Positions 25,314 through 34,992 of a DNA stretch of 64,000 nucleotides are shown one piece after another. The DNA lies in assembly GCF_014773245.1 (NCBI RefSeq), contig NZ_JACWMX010000001.1, positions 434,001 through 498,000 of the forward strand, given 5' to 3'. The DNA comes from Mucilaginibacter glaciei (GTDB lineage Bacteria; Bacteroidota; Bacteroidia; Sphingobacteriales; Sphingobacteriaceae). Position 1 is the stretch's first letter; each line of letters opens with the position of its first letter. Below the pieces are notes generated by a model that was given only the letters and a program-made list of their open reading frames with translations, had not been told where the DNA came from and did not search any database. A program made the translations under genes and the position numbers.

Positions 25314-25607
25314 CTACCGCCAGTGGCCTTTGCGCCAGGCGTAGCCGCGTTGGCCGCGGTACCAGCTGCCTTGCACATAAACGCGGTTTGCACGCGGGCG
25401 TACGTAGTAGCCGTTGCGGTAAACGTAGTTGCGGCCGCTATAAACCCACTCGCCGGGTACCCAATAAGCATTTGCATAAGGGGCCACAGGGCGAACATAT
25501 ACCGGTTCTGCGGGCCTTTCAACCACATAACCATCTGTTGCACATGACGACAGGAACAAAGAACCCGCTAAGGCACATAGTATCCCGAATTTTGACATCG
25601 TTTTCAT
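25314..25607 (-). CDS. Small lipoprotein with WxxGxW/YxWxGxW repeats
   Basis: A 97-residue lipoprotein: signal MSKFGILCALAGSLFLSSC with the lipobox LSSC, then a Tyr/Trp/Arg-rich mature part. It contains YWVPGEW, GYYVRPRANRVYVQGSW and YAWRKGHW, spaced like the WxxGxW repeat family found in envelope proteins of many Proteobacteria and Bacteroidota. The role of these repeats is unknown. The start could be the second methionine (MSKF) instead of MKTM. The protein is very basic and aromatic. Confidence 0.75.
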   Translation of the reverse strand: MKTMSKFGILCALAGSLFLSSCATDGYVVERPAEPVYVRPVAPYANAYWVPGEWVYSGRNYVYRNGYYVRPRANRVYVQGSWYRGQRGYAWRKGHWR

Positions 25608-25718
25608 CTGTAATATGTTTTAGTACATATTTTTGGACAGATGTTGCTTATGAAGGTTTAAGCCTAAATTAAGAGCGGTTGGTTTTAACAGTTTTTATAC
25701 TCTATCCGGTAGCTTTAT

Positions 25719-26606
25719 TTAAATGAATTTATCAGCAACAACCAAATCTTTACTGCCAGGCGTGTACTTATAAAATCCACTGCCCGATTTTACCCCCAGG
25801 TGCCCGGCCGTAACCATATTAACCAATAGGGGGCATGGCGCGTATTTAGGGTTGCCAAAACCGTTATGCAATACCTTTAATATAGCAAGGCAAACATCAA
25901 GGCCAATAAAGTCGGCCAGTTGCAGCGGCCCCATAGGGTGGTCCATGCCTAACTTCATAACGGTATCTATTTCAGTTACTCCCGCAACACCTTCAAATAA
26001 AGTGCAAATAGCCTCATTGATCATGGGCATCAAGATCCGGTTAGCTACAAAGCCGGGGTAATCGTTCACCTCAACAGGCTCTTTACCCAGGGTTACAGCT
26101 AATTCCATAATGGTTTGGGTAACCGCATCGGTAGTTGCATACCCGCGGATCACCTCCACCAGTTTCATTACCGGTACCGGGTTCATAAAATGCATGCCGA
26201 TAACGTTGCCCGGCTTTTTGGTAACCGCTGCAATTTCGGTAATAGAGATGGATGAAGTATTTGATGCCAGGATTGCGCCGGGTTTGCAAACTTCGCTCAG
26301 TTGCTTAAATAGCTGCAGTTTGATCTCGCGGTTCTCTGTAGCGGCCTCTACCACCAGATCGGCGCTCATAGCACCTTCGTAAGCGTCGGTGTAAGTTTTA
26401 ATATTGTTAAGGGTAGCAGTTTTTGCATCCTCGTCTATGGTTCCTTTTTTTATCTGCCTGTCCAGATTGCCCGATATGGTTTGTAGCGCCTTTTGCAGTG
26501 CCGCTTCATTAATATCAACCAACGATACCTGGTAGCCACTTTGCGCAAAAGTATGCGCAATGCCATTACCCATAGTGCCCGATCCTATAACTGTGATATT
26601 CTTCAT
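25719..26606 (-). CDS. 3-hydroxybutyryl-CoA dehydrogenase
   Basis: NAD(P)-dependent interconversion of acetoacetyl-CoA and 3-hydroxybutyryl-CoA, used in beta-oxidation, butanoate metabolism or aromatic acid breakdown. The 295-residue chain has the Rossmann motif GSGTMGNG at residues 7-14, SNTSSISIT near 115-123, the catalytic His in GMHFMNPVPVMKLVE near 137-151, and the C-terminal helical domain with DHPMGPLQLADFIGLD near 221-236. Length is typical of the single-domain form (Hbd/PaaH). It stands alone, so which pathway it serves is not visible. Confidence 0.9.
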   Translation of the reverse strand: MKNITVIGSGTMGNGIAHTFAQSGYQVSLVDINEAALQKALQTISGNLDRQIKKGTIDEDAKTATLNNIKTYTDAYEGAMSADLVVEAATENREIKLQLFKQLSEVCKPGAILASNTSSISITEIAAVTKKPGNVIGMHFMNPVPVMKLVEVIRGYATTDAVTQTIMELAVTLGKEPVEVNDYPGFVANRILMPMINEAICTLFEGVAGVTEIDTVMKLGMDHPMGPLQLADFIGLDVCLAILKVLHNGFGNPKYAPCPLLVNMVTAGHLGVKSGSGFYKYTPGSKDLVVADKFI

Positions 26607-26842
26607 AAAACTGAAATTTATATAGTGGCTATTATAAGTAAATTATTTGTGATTAAAAGTTCGATTTCTCTAAAGCAGCCTCTCTTTTTTGGCGAGATAA
26701 TCAAATTCGATTAATGTTTAAACATATTTGGAATAATGATATTTTAGTTAACGATTTATTAACGATGATTTGTTTTTGTAACGGAAATTTTATAATTTCC
26801 ACTCTTTAACTAACTATTTAAATTATTAACAAAATCACAAGC

Positions 26843-29800
26843 ATGAAGAAAAACTTACTCACGCTTCTGTTCTTTAGTATTATGGCGGTTACCACTGCCT
26901 TTGCACAAAGCAGAAAAATTACGGGAAGGGTATCCGGCACCGATGATGGCCAGCCAATCCCCGGTGTAACTGTCAAAATTGCAGGTACAACATCTGGTGT
27001 ACAAACAGACAATGACGGATTGTACACTATAAATGCTTCTACCGGTCAAACGCTGGTATTTAGCTTTATCGGTTACGATAGCAAATCGGTTATCATAAGT
27101 GCCGGGAACCGTTATGATACGCGCATAGTGCCTAACAACAAGCAATTATCAGAGGTTGTTGTTACCGGTTACGGTTCGCAGGCTAAAAGAACCTTTACCG
27201 GTTCAAGTGCTACCATTAATGCAAAGTCCATTAAAGATCGCCCGGTTGTGGGTTTAGATCAGGCTTTACAGGGCCAGGCGGCAGGTGTACAGGTAACATC
27301 AGCATCTGGTACACCGGGTGGCGGCGTATCTATCCGCGTTCGCGGTACATCATCAATCAATGCCAGCAGCCAGCCACTTTACGTTGTTGACGGTACGCCT
27401 ATTAATACAGGTAGTTATTCGCAATTAGGTTTTGGTAATCAGCAAACCAACGCGTTGAATGATATCAGCCCGGATGATATTGAATCTATTGAAGTTTTGA
27501 AAGACGCAGCAGCAGCGGCCATTTATGGTTCACGCGCTTCAAACGGTGTGATCATCGTTACCACAAAAAGGGGTAAAATTGGCTCAACCAAGGTTGATTT
27601 AGGTTACTACACGGGTTTCCAGAACGTCACTAAAAAGATCCCTACTTTAACCGGCCCGCAATACATTGCAAATTTGCAGGAAGCGGTAACCAACAGGTAT
27701 TCGGCTTTAATAGGTACTGCTACTTACCCTACCTTGAAGGCTTTGCTTGAAAACGGCTTAGGATTAAGAAATGTAAGTAATGATCCAAGCACTTATGGTA
27801 CAACTAACTGGCAGGAAGAGGTTTTTGATAAGAACGCACCTATCAGCAACTATAATTTATCAATTAATGGTGGTAACGAAAAAACCAGGTTTAGCTTAAC
27901 CAGCGGTTATTTTGACCAGAAGGGTACGATTAAGGGTTCTGAGTACAAGCGTATCAATTTGCGTTTAAATTTAGATCATAACGTTAACGATAAATTTAAG
28001 GTGGGTACAAGCATCGGTATTAACCGCGCTATACAAAACCGTATCAATAACGATAACAACATTTACGGCGTGTTAAGTGCGGCTATCTTAGAAAGCTCGG
28101 CTATCCCAATTTACAATGCCGATGGTACCTACGCAAAAGACAGCAACAGTTCTGTTGAAAACCCGGTTGCGGCTTATAAAGAGCCTTACAACTTAACGAC
28201 TAACGGCCGTATTTTAGCTAATGTTTTTGGCGAGTATAAAATTTTGCCGTATTTAACTTTCAGAACCAACTTTGGAGCTGACTATTTGATTTACGACGAA
28301 AGAAGGTTTTTACCAACAACATTGAACGCAGGTTTACCTAACGGTTCAGGTACAGAAACTCATGTTCAGGATTTGAACACGATCAACGAAAATACTTTAA
28401 CGTTCAACAAAACTTTTAATAAACACAACTTAACTGTTTTGTTAGGCCAGGCATATCAAAAAGATGACTATCAGTCGTTGGCTGCAGGCGGTACCGGTTT
28501 TTCAGGTAACACCATTTTCAGGTTATCTGCCGCCAGTGTTAAGAGTACAGCTACATCAGGCGGTACAAGCAGTGTGTTAGAAAGTTACTTCGCAAGGGCA
28601 AATTACAATTTTGATGAAAAGTACTTGTTCTCTGCAAGTATCCGTGATGATGCATCGTCACGCTTTGGTGTTAATAAAAGAAATGGTTACTTCCCGTCTG
28701 TATCTGCAGGCTGGAGAGTAAGTGAAGAGTCTTTTCTTAAAAATGTTAGCTGGTTATCAAATTTAAAATTACGCGGTAGCTACGGTTTAACCGGTAACTA
28801 TAACATTGGCGACTTTGCTTCACGTACCTTATTAGGAGTGGGAGCTAATTACAACCTTTTGGCAGGTTATTTCCCATCGCAATTGGGGAACCCTAATTTA
28901 ACCTGGGAAAATACCAAACAAACCGATTTAGCGGTAGACCTGGGCTTTTTTGGTGATAGATTAACGCTTTCTGTTGATGTTTATAATAAAAGGACCGACA
29001 GGTTATTATTGAACGTTCCTTTAGTTGGTTCTTCTGGCTTTACAGGTGTTACTGATAACGTTGGTGCAATTCAAAACAGGGGTTTAGATATCGACTTGCA
29101 GTCTGTTAACATTAAAACCAAAGATTTTAGCTGGAACACTAATTTCAATATATCGTTCAACCGTAATAAAGTTTTGGCTTTAGCCAATAACAACGCGCCT
29201 TTTGGTGCCGGTTTTGCGAGCTGGATACAGGTTGGCCAACCTTTAGGTGCTTTCAGAGGGTATAAAGTTGCCGGGATATTCCAAACCCAGCAAGAGATCA
29301 ACGATTTAAACGCGGCTGCTAAAACAAAAACCGGCAGCGCTACAGCCAATTACCAGGTGGCAACAACAGCTCCGGGTGATATCAAATTTGCCGATTTAAA
29401 CGGCGATGGTGTTGTTACCTCTGCAGATCAGGAAATTTTAGGCAGTGCTCAACCTAAATTTGTGGGCGGTTTAACAAACTCACTCAGGTATAAGGATTTT
29501 GATTTTTCTTTTTTCTGGCAGTTTAGCTATGGCAGCAAAGTTTACAACAACACCAATGCTTTTGCTCAAGGGCAAAACAGCGTGTTTGGACAATTTGCCG
29601 CAGTGCTTAATCACTGGACGCCTACTAACACTAATACTAATATCCCAAGAGCGGTATACGGCGACCCTAACACAAACAACCGTACATCAGACAGGTTCCT
29701 GGAAAATGGTTCATACGCGCGTTTAAAAAGTGCTACTTTAGGTTATACGTTGGATAAATCGGCAGTTAAATTTTTGCATGTACGCAGTGTTAGACTTTAC

Positions 29801-29953
29801 GCCGCCGCGCAAAATTTATTCACTATTACCAAATATTCAGGTTTCGACCCTGAGTTAAGTACTTTCAGTGATACCAATACGTCACCGGGAACAGATTTTT
29901 TAACAGCTCCACAAGCCAAAACATTTACGTTTGGTGTTAACGTTGGATTTTAA
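26843..29953 (+). CDS. SusC-like TonB-linked outer-membrane transporter
   Basis: The 1036-residue barrel half of a SusC/SusD nutrient importer. Order: signal peptide (MKKNLLTLLFFSIMAVTTAFAQ), carboxypeptidase-regulatory-like domain about 25-105 (ITGRVSGTDDGQPIPGVTV), TonB box area with VVVTGYG near 107-113, plug with LYVVDGTPI (about 178) and IESIEVLKDAAAAAIYGSRA (about 214-233), then the barrel. Upstream AT-rich DNA has TTTTTG and TATAATTT at a spacing suited to a Bacteroidota promoter. The SusD partner follows eight bases later. No glycosidase, sulfatase or regulator of a polysaccharide locus adjoins the pair, so the ligand is unknown. Confidence 0.93.
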   Translation: MKKNLLTLLFFSIMAVTTAFAQSRKITGRVSGTDDGQPIPGVTVKIAGTTSGVQTDNDGLYTINASTGQTLVFSFIGYDSKSVIISAGNRYDTRIVPNNKQLSEVVVTGYGSQAKRTFTGSSATINAKSIKDRPVVGLDQALQGQAAGVQVTSASGTPGGGVSIRVRGTSSINASSQPLYVVDGTPINTGSYSQLGFGNQQTNALNDISPDDIESIEVLKDAAAAAIYGSRASNGVIIVTTKRGKIGSTKVDLGYYTGFQNVTKKIPTLTGPQYIANLQEAVTNRYSALIGTATYPTLKALLENGLGLRNVSNDPSTYGTTNWQEEVFDKNAPISNYNLSINGGNEKTRFSLTSGYFDQKGTIKGSEYKRINLRLNLDHNVNDKFKVGTSIGINRAIQNRINNDNNIYGVLSAAILESSAIPIYNADGTYAKDSNSSVENPVAAYKEPYNLTTNGRILANVFGEYKILPYLTFRTNFGADYLIYDERRFLPTTLNAGLPNGSGTETHVQDLNTINENTLTFNKTFNKHNLTVLLGQAYQKDDYQSLAAGGTGFSGNTIFRLSAASVKSTATSGGTSSVLESYFARANYNFDEKYLFSASIRDDASSRFGVNKRNGYFPSVSAGWRVSEESFLKNVSWLSNLKLRGSYGLTGNYNIGDFASRTLLGVGANYNLLAGYFPSQLGNPNLTWENTKQTDLAVDLGFFGDRLTLSVDVYNKRTDRLLLNVPLVGSSGFTGVTDNVGAIQNRGLDIDLQSVNIKTKDFSWNTNFNISFNRNKVLALANNNAPFGAGFASWIQVGQPLGAFRGYKVAGIFQTQQEINDLNAAAKTKTGSATANYQVATTAPGDIKFADLNGDGVVTSADQEILGSAQPKFVGGLTNSLRYKDFDFSFFWQFSYGSKVYNNTNAFAQGQNSVFGQFAAVLNHWTPTNTNTNIPRAVYGDPNTNNRTSDRFLENGSYARLKSATLGYTLDKSAVKFLHVRSVRLYAAAQNLFTITKYSGFDPELSTFSDTNTSPGTDFLTAPQAKTFTFGVNVGF

Positions 29954-29960
29954 AAATTAA

Positions 29961-31313
29961 ATGAATATGAAAAAGAAATTTCTATATATTATTTTACCTG
30001 CATTATTAGTTTCCACTGCATGCAGAAAGGAACTGAATCAGCAACCTCAGGCATCGCTTGATGCAAGCGTAGGTTATACAACAAAAGCGGGAGTGGAAGC
30101 CGGTGTAATTGGTATTTACGATGGTGTACAGTCTACAGGTTATATGAGTTTAAACTATCTGATATTTCCGGACATGTATGCTGATAATATCCAGGAGGTA
30201 GGTACTTTCCCAACTTTTGCACAGGTTTTTAACAAAACAATTTTGCCAGACAACGTCGATATCGCAACTATCTGGAACGGCATATACGTAGTAATCAACC
30301 GGGCAAATAACATTATCGCAGCAGCACCAAACATTAGTGATGCCACGTTTGATAAAAATCGTGCTATTGGCGAGAGTGAAACGATAAGGGCAATGGCTTA
30401 TTTTGATCTGTTGAGAATGTTTGGCGGCAGCCCAACCGGTTTTAACCAAACAGGTGGTTTAGGCGTTCCTTTGCGTTTAAAACCCACGCTTTCTCCAGGA
30501 GATGCAGCACCAACTGCGCGGGCTACCGAAGCAGAAGTATTTGCACAGATCATAACCGATTTAGATGACGCCATTACTAAATTGCCGGCTACTGTAGGTG
30601 TAGGCAGGGTTAATTTATCGGTTGCTAACGCGCTTAGGGCACGTGTACAATTATATCGTGGGCAATATGCACAGGCAGAGGCAAATGCCACTTCGGTCAT
30701 TACAAGTGGCAAATATACCCTGGTATCAGGTGCAAATTATGGTACCATCTACACAGCTAAGAACTCTACCGAGTCAATTTGGGAGCTACAGTACAACGCT
30801 ACAGATGCTAATAGCATTGCGTTTTATTACTACCCGGCCGCTAACGGCGGACGTAACGAAGTAAGTTCTACGGCATCATTACGTGACGCTTTCGAAGCAG
30901 GCGACGTTAGGAAACCTATTAACTTTTCAACAGCACCGGCTAATAAGCAGCTTAAGTATTCTGTGGTTAGCCCCGGTACAGATGCCGTGATGATGTTCCG
31001 CCTGCCGGAAATGTATCTGATAAGGGCCGAAGCAAGGGCACAACAAAATAATTTAACCGGTGCTATAGCCGATTTAAATGTTGTTAGGAACCGTGCCGGC
31101 CTGGCAAATACTACCGCTTTAACCCAGGCAGATATTCTTACTGCCGTTTTAAAGGAAAAACGAGTGGAACTTGCTCATGAAGGCCAGCGCTTTTTTGACT
31201 TGCGCCGCGTTAACCAAACCGGGATTAATCAAACATTCAGGAATTTATTCCCGGTACCACAATCCGAGATCTTAAACTCTCAGGGAGTAGTTACACAAAA
31301 CCCGGGTTATTAA
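29961..31313 (+). CDS. SusD/RagB-family nutrient-binding lipoprotein
   Basis: The 450-residue surface lipoprotein that caps the SusC channel. Signal MKKKFLYIILPALLVSTAC has the lipobox STAC; the translation start is either 29961 or the second Met at 29967. The helical SusD core is evident from ESETIRAMAYFDLLRMFGG near 137-155, FRLPEMYLIRAEARAQ near 350-365, LNVVRNRAGL and the terminal EKRVELAHEGQRFFDLRR near 412-429. It is immediately downstream of susC. A terminator follows at 31341-31369, so the two genes form one unit. Confidence 0.93.
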   Translation: MNMKKKFLYIILPALLVSTACRKELNQQPQASLDASVGYTTKAGVEAGVIGIYDGVQSTGYMSLNYLIFPDMYADNIQEVGTFPTFAQVFNKTILPDNVDIATIWNGIYVVINRANNIIAAAPNISDATFDKNRAIGESETIRAMAYFDLLRMFGGSPTGFNQTGGLGVPLRLKPTLSPGDAAPTARATEAEVFAQIITDLDDAITKLPATVGVGRVNLSVANALRARVQLYRGQYAQAEANATSVITSGKYTLVSGANYGTIYTAKNSTESIWELQYNATDANSIAFYYYPAANGGRNEVSSTASLRDAFEAGDVRKPINFSTAPANKQLKYSVVSPGTDAVMMFRLPEMYLIRAEARAQQNNLTGAIADLNVVRNRAGLANTTALTQADILTAVLKEKRVELAHEGQRFFDLRRVNQTGINQTFRNLFPVPQSEILNSQGVVTQNPGY

Positions 31314-31340
31314 ACCATACTATTTTGCAGAAAAAAAAAC

Positions 31341-31369
31341 AGGGCCCTTTATAGGGCCTTTGTTGTTTT
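31341..31369 (+). terminator. Terminator after susD
   Basis: AGGGCCC (31341-31347), loop TTTATA and GGGCCTT (31354-31360) make a seven-pair stem, counting one G-U pair. A T-rich tail TGTTGTTTT follows. Confidence 0.65.
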
Positions 31370-31413
31370 AACTAATATGGTTACATTTAGATCAGTAAAA
31401 TTGGAGACTAAAA

Positions 31414-32091
31414 ATGAAAATCAATAACGCTAAACTTCTTTTCCCCACTATAATCATCACGCTTTTAGGCATTGGTGCGCAAGCCCAAACGGCAGAGAAT
31501 GTGACGGGTTATCCTGTTTTAACAAAAAGTTATATTGATGTTGAAGGCTCGCCCTATCTGGCAAAGGATTACAACAAAGGGACTGTAAAAGTGGCCAATG
31601 GTAACACCTACAAAGATGTTTTGATAAAATATAACCAGGTTGATGATGTGCTGTACTTTCCCGGAAAAGACGATGAGGTATTATCTTTTGCAGACCCGGT
31701 AACGGAGTTTACAATAAACTATCTAAAAGGGGGCAACAGTATTGCAGGGCATTACAGGAATGGTTACCCGGCAATTGATAAGAATACGGTAAAATCGTAT
31801 TACGAGGTATTGACTGACGGAACCGCTCAGTTGCTTAAACGTACATCTAAATATATTGTAAAAAACAAACTCTATAATTCGGCCACAGAAACCCAAACCG
31901 TTAACGAAGAAAACGGATTCTACATTTTTGCCGGCGGCAAAATGACGTTGATCAAAAAAGACAAAAAGTTTGTTTTGCCGGCTTTAGGTAATAAACAAAA
32001 TGAGCTTGAAGGTTATTTGAAAGCAGAAGGTTTAAACCTGAAAAACGATAAAGACCTGGTAAAGTTGGTTGTTTATTATAATTCGCTGTAA
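31414..32091 (+). CDS. Secreted protein of unknown function, paralogue A
   Basis: A 225-residue exported protein (signal MKINNAKLLFPTIIITLLGIGAQAQ) that I cannot assign to a named family. Visible landmarks are an SPYLAKDYNKGTVKV block near residue 46, VTEFTINYL near 96, a YYEVLTDGTAQLLKRTSKY block near 133-151 and a C-terminal LIKKDKKFVLPALGNKQNEL near 180-199. The same landmarks recur in the next gene, so the two arose by tandem duplication. Both follow the susCD unit but are separated from it by a terminator. Confidence 0.7.
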   Translation: MKINNAKLLFPTIIITLLGIGAQAQTAENVTGYPVLTKSYIDVEGSPYLAKDYNKGTVKVANGNTYKDVLIKYNQVDDVLYFPGKDDEVLSFADPVTEFTINYLKGGNSIAGHYRNGYPAIDKNTVKSYYEVLTDGTAQLLKRTSKYIVKNKLYNSATETQTVNEENGFYIFAGGKMTLIKKDKKFVLPALGNKQNELEGYLKAEGLNLKNDKDLVKLVVYYNSL

Positions 32092-32184
32092 GGTTTTCAA
32101 TGCTGGATTGAGCAAGAAGCCAGTCGATTAACAGTTTATTTCATAATTTAATCTACTGGTTTATACCACCTAAATTCTTTGTTA

Positions 32185-32868
32185 ATGAAATACCTAAAGT
32201 CTGTCTCTGTTTGCATCTGCCTGTTAAGTTGCATGCTTAGCGCGAAAGCACAGGAGTTTATGCATTACACCGATTCGAGGCCGGTATTGGTGATAGATAA
32301 TACGGATATAGGTGGCACACCTTACCTGTATAACGACTGGCAGCCGGGCTATTTTACTTTAACTAACGGTTTTACAAGTAAAGAACCATTGATGCTGAAG
32401 TTTAACATGGTAAAGGATATGTTATCATACAAAGATCCCAAAACGGGTGTCGAGATGGAATTCGTACAGCCTGTTCAGGAATTTACGCTAAAAGTTTCAC
32501 AAGGCGATGGTGCGTTTATGAGGCGCTTTAAAACCGGGTATATCAATATAGAGGATAGCACACCAGCATCTTTTTTTGAATTAATAAGCGATGGTAAAGT
32601 TCAGTTGATCAAAAGAACAAAAAAAGAATTGTTAGAAACCTTTGTTATCGGCGCCCCAACAAAAGAAAGAAAGTTTATAGAAAAATTCAACAGGTATTAC
32701 CTGGTAATTGATGGAAAGCCCATCCCTATTAAAAAAGATAAAAAGTCAATATTGACCGCCCTTAATAGCAAACAAACACAGTTAGATAGCTATATCAAGG
32801 TAAATAGCCTCAACTTAAAAACCGATGCCGACTTAAGCAAACTGATTGATTATTTTAATACGTTATAA
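32185..32868 (+). CDS. Secreted protein of unknown function, paralogue B
   Basis: About 227 residues from the ATG at 32185; a TTG six bases earlier would only add two residues. Signal peptide MKYLKSVSVCICLLSCMLSAKAQ. It shares with paralogue A the GTPYLYNDWQPGYFTL, VQEFTLKV, FFELISDGKVQLIKRTKKE and IPIKKDKKSILTALNSKQTQL blocks, at the same distances. No cysteine pairs or catalytic motifs are apparent. A beta-rich envelope protein seems likely. Confidence 0.7.
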   Translation: MKYLKSVSVCICLLSCMLSAKAQEFMHYTDSRPVLVIDNTDIGGTPYLYNDWQPGYFTLTNGFTSKEPLMLKFNMVKDMLSYKDPKTGVEMEFVQPVQEFTLKVSQGDGAFMRRFKTGYINIEDSTPASFFELISDGKVQLIKRTKKELLETFVIGAPTKERKFIEKFNRYYLVIDGKPIPIKKDKKSILTALNSKQTQLDSYIKVNSLNLKTDADLSKLIDYFNTL

Positions 32869-32921
32869 GCATTTGCGATTTATCTATCAGGATCAGGTTA
32901 CTGTTTTAAAAGCCCACTTTA

Positions 32922-33515
32922 ATGCTCAATCAGGAAGATATCGGTTTTTACCTATCCGTTTTTAAGGAACTGGATCTGAAAGATATCTACAGGCTGTTTT
33001 ACCTCGCTAAAACGCGCGGTATAGCAGCAGGCGAAATATTTATTGACGAAGGCGATGTTTACAACAAACTGGCCTATATTAAAAAAGGCTTAATCAGGGC
33101 GTACTATCTTAAACCCAACGGCGACGAGATGACCGTGCTGTTACGGTGGGAAAATCAGTTTATCGCATCGCACGATAAAATTATCTATCAACAACCCTCA
33201 CGTTTTATTTATCATGCGCTGGAAGACACCGTATTGATGGAAATTGATTACGACAAAGCTCAACCCATTTTAGATAGCAGCCCCAAATTATCGGCCACCC
33301 GCCATGATTTTTTATTACGTATGCTGGCCGAATCGATGGACAGGGTAGAATCTTTTATACTACTATCGCCCGAAGAACGCTACCTGCAACTGGTGCATGA
33401 AAAGCCCGATATTGTAAATCGAGTGCCCAATAAATATCTTGCTACACTGCTGGGTATCACACCTGTATCCTTAAGCCGGATCCGTAAAAGAATTGCTTCT
33501 CCGCGTAAGCATTAA
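32922..33515 (+). CDS. Crp/Fnr family transcriptional regulator
   Basis: A 197-residue regulator. An N-terminal cyclic-nucleotide-binding-like jelly roll is indicated by GEIFIDEGDVYNKLAYIKKGLIRAYY (read as separate strands near residues 37-62). The C-terminal winged helix has NKYLATLLGITPVSLSRIRKRI near 172-193. The usual phosphate-binding RAA signature for cAMP is not evident, so the ligand is unclear. It lies 66 bp upstream of, and on the same strand as, the hydroxylase/desaturase gene, which it may control. Confidence 0.88.
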   Translation: MLNQEDIGFYLSVFKELDLKDIYRLFYLAKTRGIAAGEIFIDEGDVYNKLAYIKKGLIRAYYLKPNGDEMTVLLRWENQFIASHDKIIYQQPSRFIYHALEDTVLMEIDYDKAQPILDSSPKLSATRHDFLLRMLAESMDRVESFILLSPEERYLQLVHEKPDIVNRVPNKYLATLLGITPVSLSRIRKRIASPRKH

Positions 33516-33552
33516 TTATCTTTTGTTAATTTTTAGAAGGGTTGGTTGCATC

Positions 33553-33560
33553 TACATTTG
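33553..33560 (+). promoter_or_regulatory. -7 box upstream of the fatty acid hydroxylase gene
   Basis: TACATTTG matches TAnnTTTG and lies 21 bases before the ATG at 33582. This indicates that the gene has its own promoter despite the regulator gene just upstream. Confidence 0.45.
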
Positions 33561-33581
33561 TTATAGTCAAAAGATAAAACT

Positions 33582-34367
33582 ATGGAAAAGATATTGCACA
33601 TCATCGTTACTATATTCAGCATTACCGCCGTCAGGTATTTTATTATAGCAGGAGTGCCGTTTTTTTTATTTTACAAAGTGTTAACCAACTGGTACAGCAA
33701 GGCCAAGATTCAAAACCGCGCTGCTGATCTAAAAGATTTTAAGCGCGAGATTTTACAATCTATGCAAACCTCTGTGGTGTTTGCCATTATTGGCTATGTT
33801 GTCTTATATACGCCGCTTAAAAACTACACGCAGCTTTATACTTCACTAAATGATTTCCCTTTGTGGTATCTGCCGGTTAGCTTGATTTTAAGCCTGGTGA
33901 TACATGACACTTATTTTTACTGGATGCACCGTTTATTGCATCATAAAAGACTGTTCAAATTAACACACCTGGTACATCATCAATCTACTAACCCATCGCC
34001 CTGGGCATCGTATTCATTTCATTTTTTAGAGGCCTGGACAGAGGGTGCGGTACTTTTGGTTATCGTGATGGTGATGCCCATTCATCCACTTACGGTGGCT
34101 TGGTTTACAATTACCGGTTTTATTATTAATGTTTATGGACACCTCGGCTATGAGATTGCCCCTAAATGGTTTCGCAAATCTTTTTTGTTCCAGATCTCTA
34201 ATACATCCGTTCATCATAACCTACACCACAGCAAGTTTAAAGGAAACTATGGTTTATATTTTAGGTTTTGGGACAGGGTGATGGGTACCGAGCACCCCGA
34301 TTATGTAAAAGATTATGACCGCATTCAGCAAAATCGTTTTGGCAGTGAGCCGGTTGTTGCTGACTGA
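33582..34367 (+). CDS. Fatty acid hydroxylase / sterol desaturase superfamily membrane enzyme
   Basis: A 261-residue integral membrane di-iron enzyme with four or so helices. The histidine-cluster ligands are all visible: HDTYFYWMHRLLHH near residues 108-121, HLVHH near 129-133, and the C-terminal SVHHNLHHSK near 209-218, plus a NVYGHLGYE block near 186-194. Members hydroxylate or desaturate lipid chains, sterols or carotenoid-like molecules. The substrate cannot be told here. It is preceded by a Crp/Fnr regulator and is convergent with bioD, with only four bases between the stops. Confidence 0.85.
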   Translation: MEKILHIIVTIFSITAVRYFIIAGVPFFLFYKVLTNWYSKAKIQNRAADLKDFKREILQSMQTSVVFAIIGYVVLYTPLKNYTQLYTSLNDFPLWYLPVSLILSLVIHDTYFYWMHRLLHHKRLFKLTHLVHHQSTNPSPWASYSFHFLEAWTEGAVLLVIVMVMPIHPLTVAWFTITGFIINVYGHLGYEIAPKWFRKSFLFQISNTSVHHNLHHSKFKGNYGLYFRFWDRVMGTEHPDYVKDYDRIQQNRFGSEPVVAD

Positions 34368-34371
34368 GTTA

Positions 34372-34992
34372 CTAAAGCGTTACCAGGTCGCCGGCTTCGG
34401 CAATTGCGTCACCGCTTATGTTTTCGAATGTTGGGATGTTCCCCAAGAGCTTGATCCCGGTATATTTCAAAATATAATCTTCAGTAGAGGGGTTGGCATC
34501 GCCATTAAAAATGATACCCTTTACCGGTATTTGCCGCTGTTTTAGTGCTTCTATCGATAGCAGGGTATGGTTAATGCTCCCCAGGTAATTTTGTGACACC
34601 AGCACCACATCGGCACCTAAACGGGTTATAAGGTCTATCATCAGGCAATGATCATTAAGGGGTACCATCAGGCCACCTGCTCCCTCTATAAGCAGTTGGT
34701 TATTGGCTTGGGGCAGGTTTATCGTATTTTCGTTTATAGCGATACCATCTAATGCGGCTGCCTTGTGGGGCGAATAGGGTTGGGTTAAGCGGTAAGTTTC
34801 GGGATGAAATATCGAAGTGGAATTGCTTACCAGTTCGCGCACTCTCATGGTGTCGGAGTTATCCAACTCGCCCGCCTGTATGGGTTTCCAGTAATCTGCT
34901 TTAAGTTTTTCTACCAATATTGCCGATACGAGAGTTTTGCCGATACCGGTGCCGATGCCGGTTACAAACAAGGGTTTATTTTGCATGGCCAA
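34372..34992 (-). CDS. bioD: Dethiobiotin synthetase
   Basis: ATP-dependent ring closure of 7,8-diaminopelargonate to dethiobiotin. The 206 residues include the P-loop GIGTGIGKTLVS near 12-23, KPIQAGE near 36-42 and EGAGGLMVPL near 103-112. It overlaps the end of bioF by 17 bp and follows it on the same strand. No bioA or bioB is adjacent, so the remaining steps are encoded elsewhere. The methionine at the third residue is an equally good start. Confidence 0.92.
   Translation of the reverse strand: MAMQNKPLFVTGIGTGIGKTLVSAILVEKLKADYWKPIQAGELDNSDTMRVRELVSNSTSIFHPETYRLTQPYSPHKAAALDGIAINENTINLPQANNQLLIEGAGGLMVPLNDHCLMIDLITRLGADVVLVSQNYLGSINHTLLSIEALKQRQIPVKGIIFNGDANPSTEDYILKYTGIKLLGNIPTFENISGDAIAEAGDLVTL

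Noticed and set aside
25064..25543. A 159-codon frame overlapping the WxxGxW lipoprotein
   Set aside because: It overlaps the lipoprotein and the end of argS, is rich in Ala/Thr/Cys by composition and has no signal or motif. The lipoprotein frame has a lipobox and repeats.
26843..32868. A polysaccharide utilisation locus
   Set aside because: SusC/SusD are present, but no glycoside hydrolase, sulfatase, lyase or hybrid sensor is adjacent, so the ligand cannot be called a polysaccharide.
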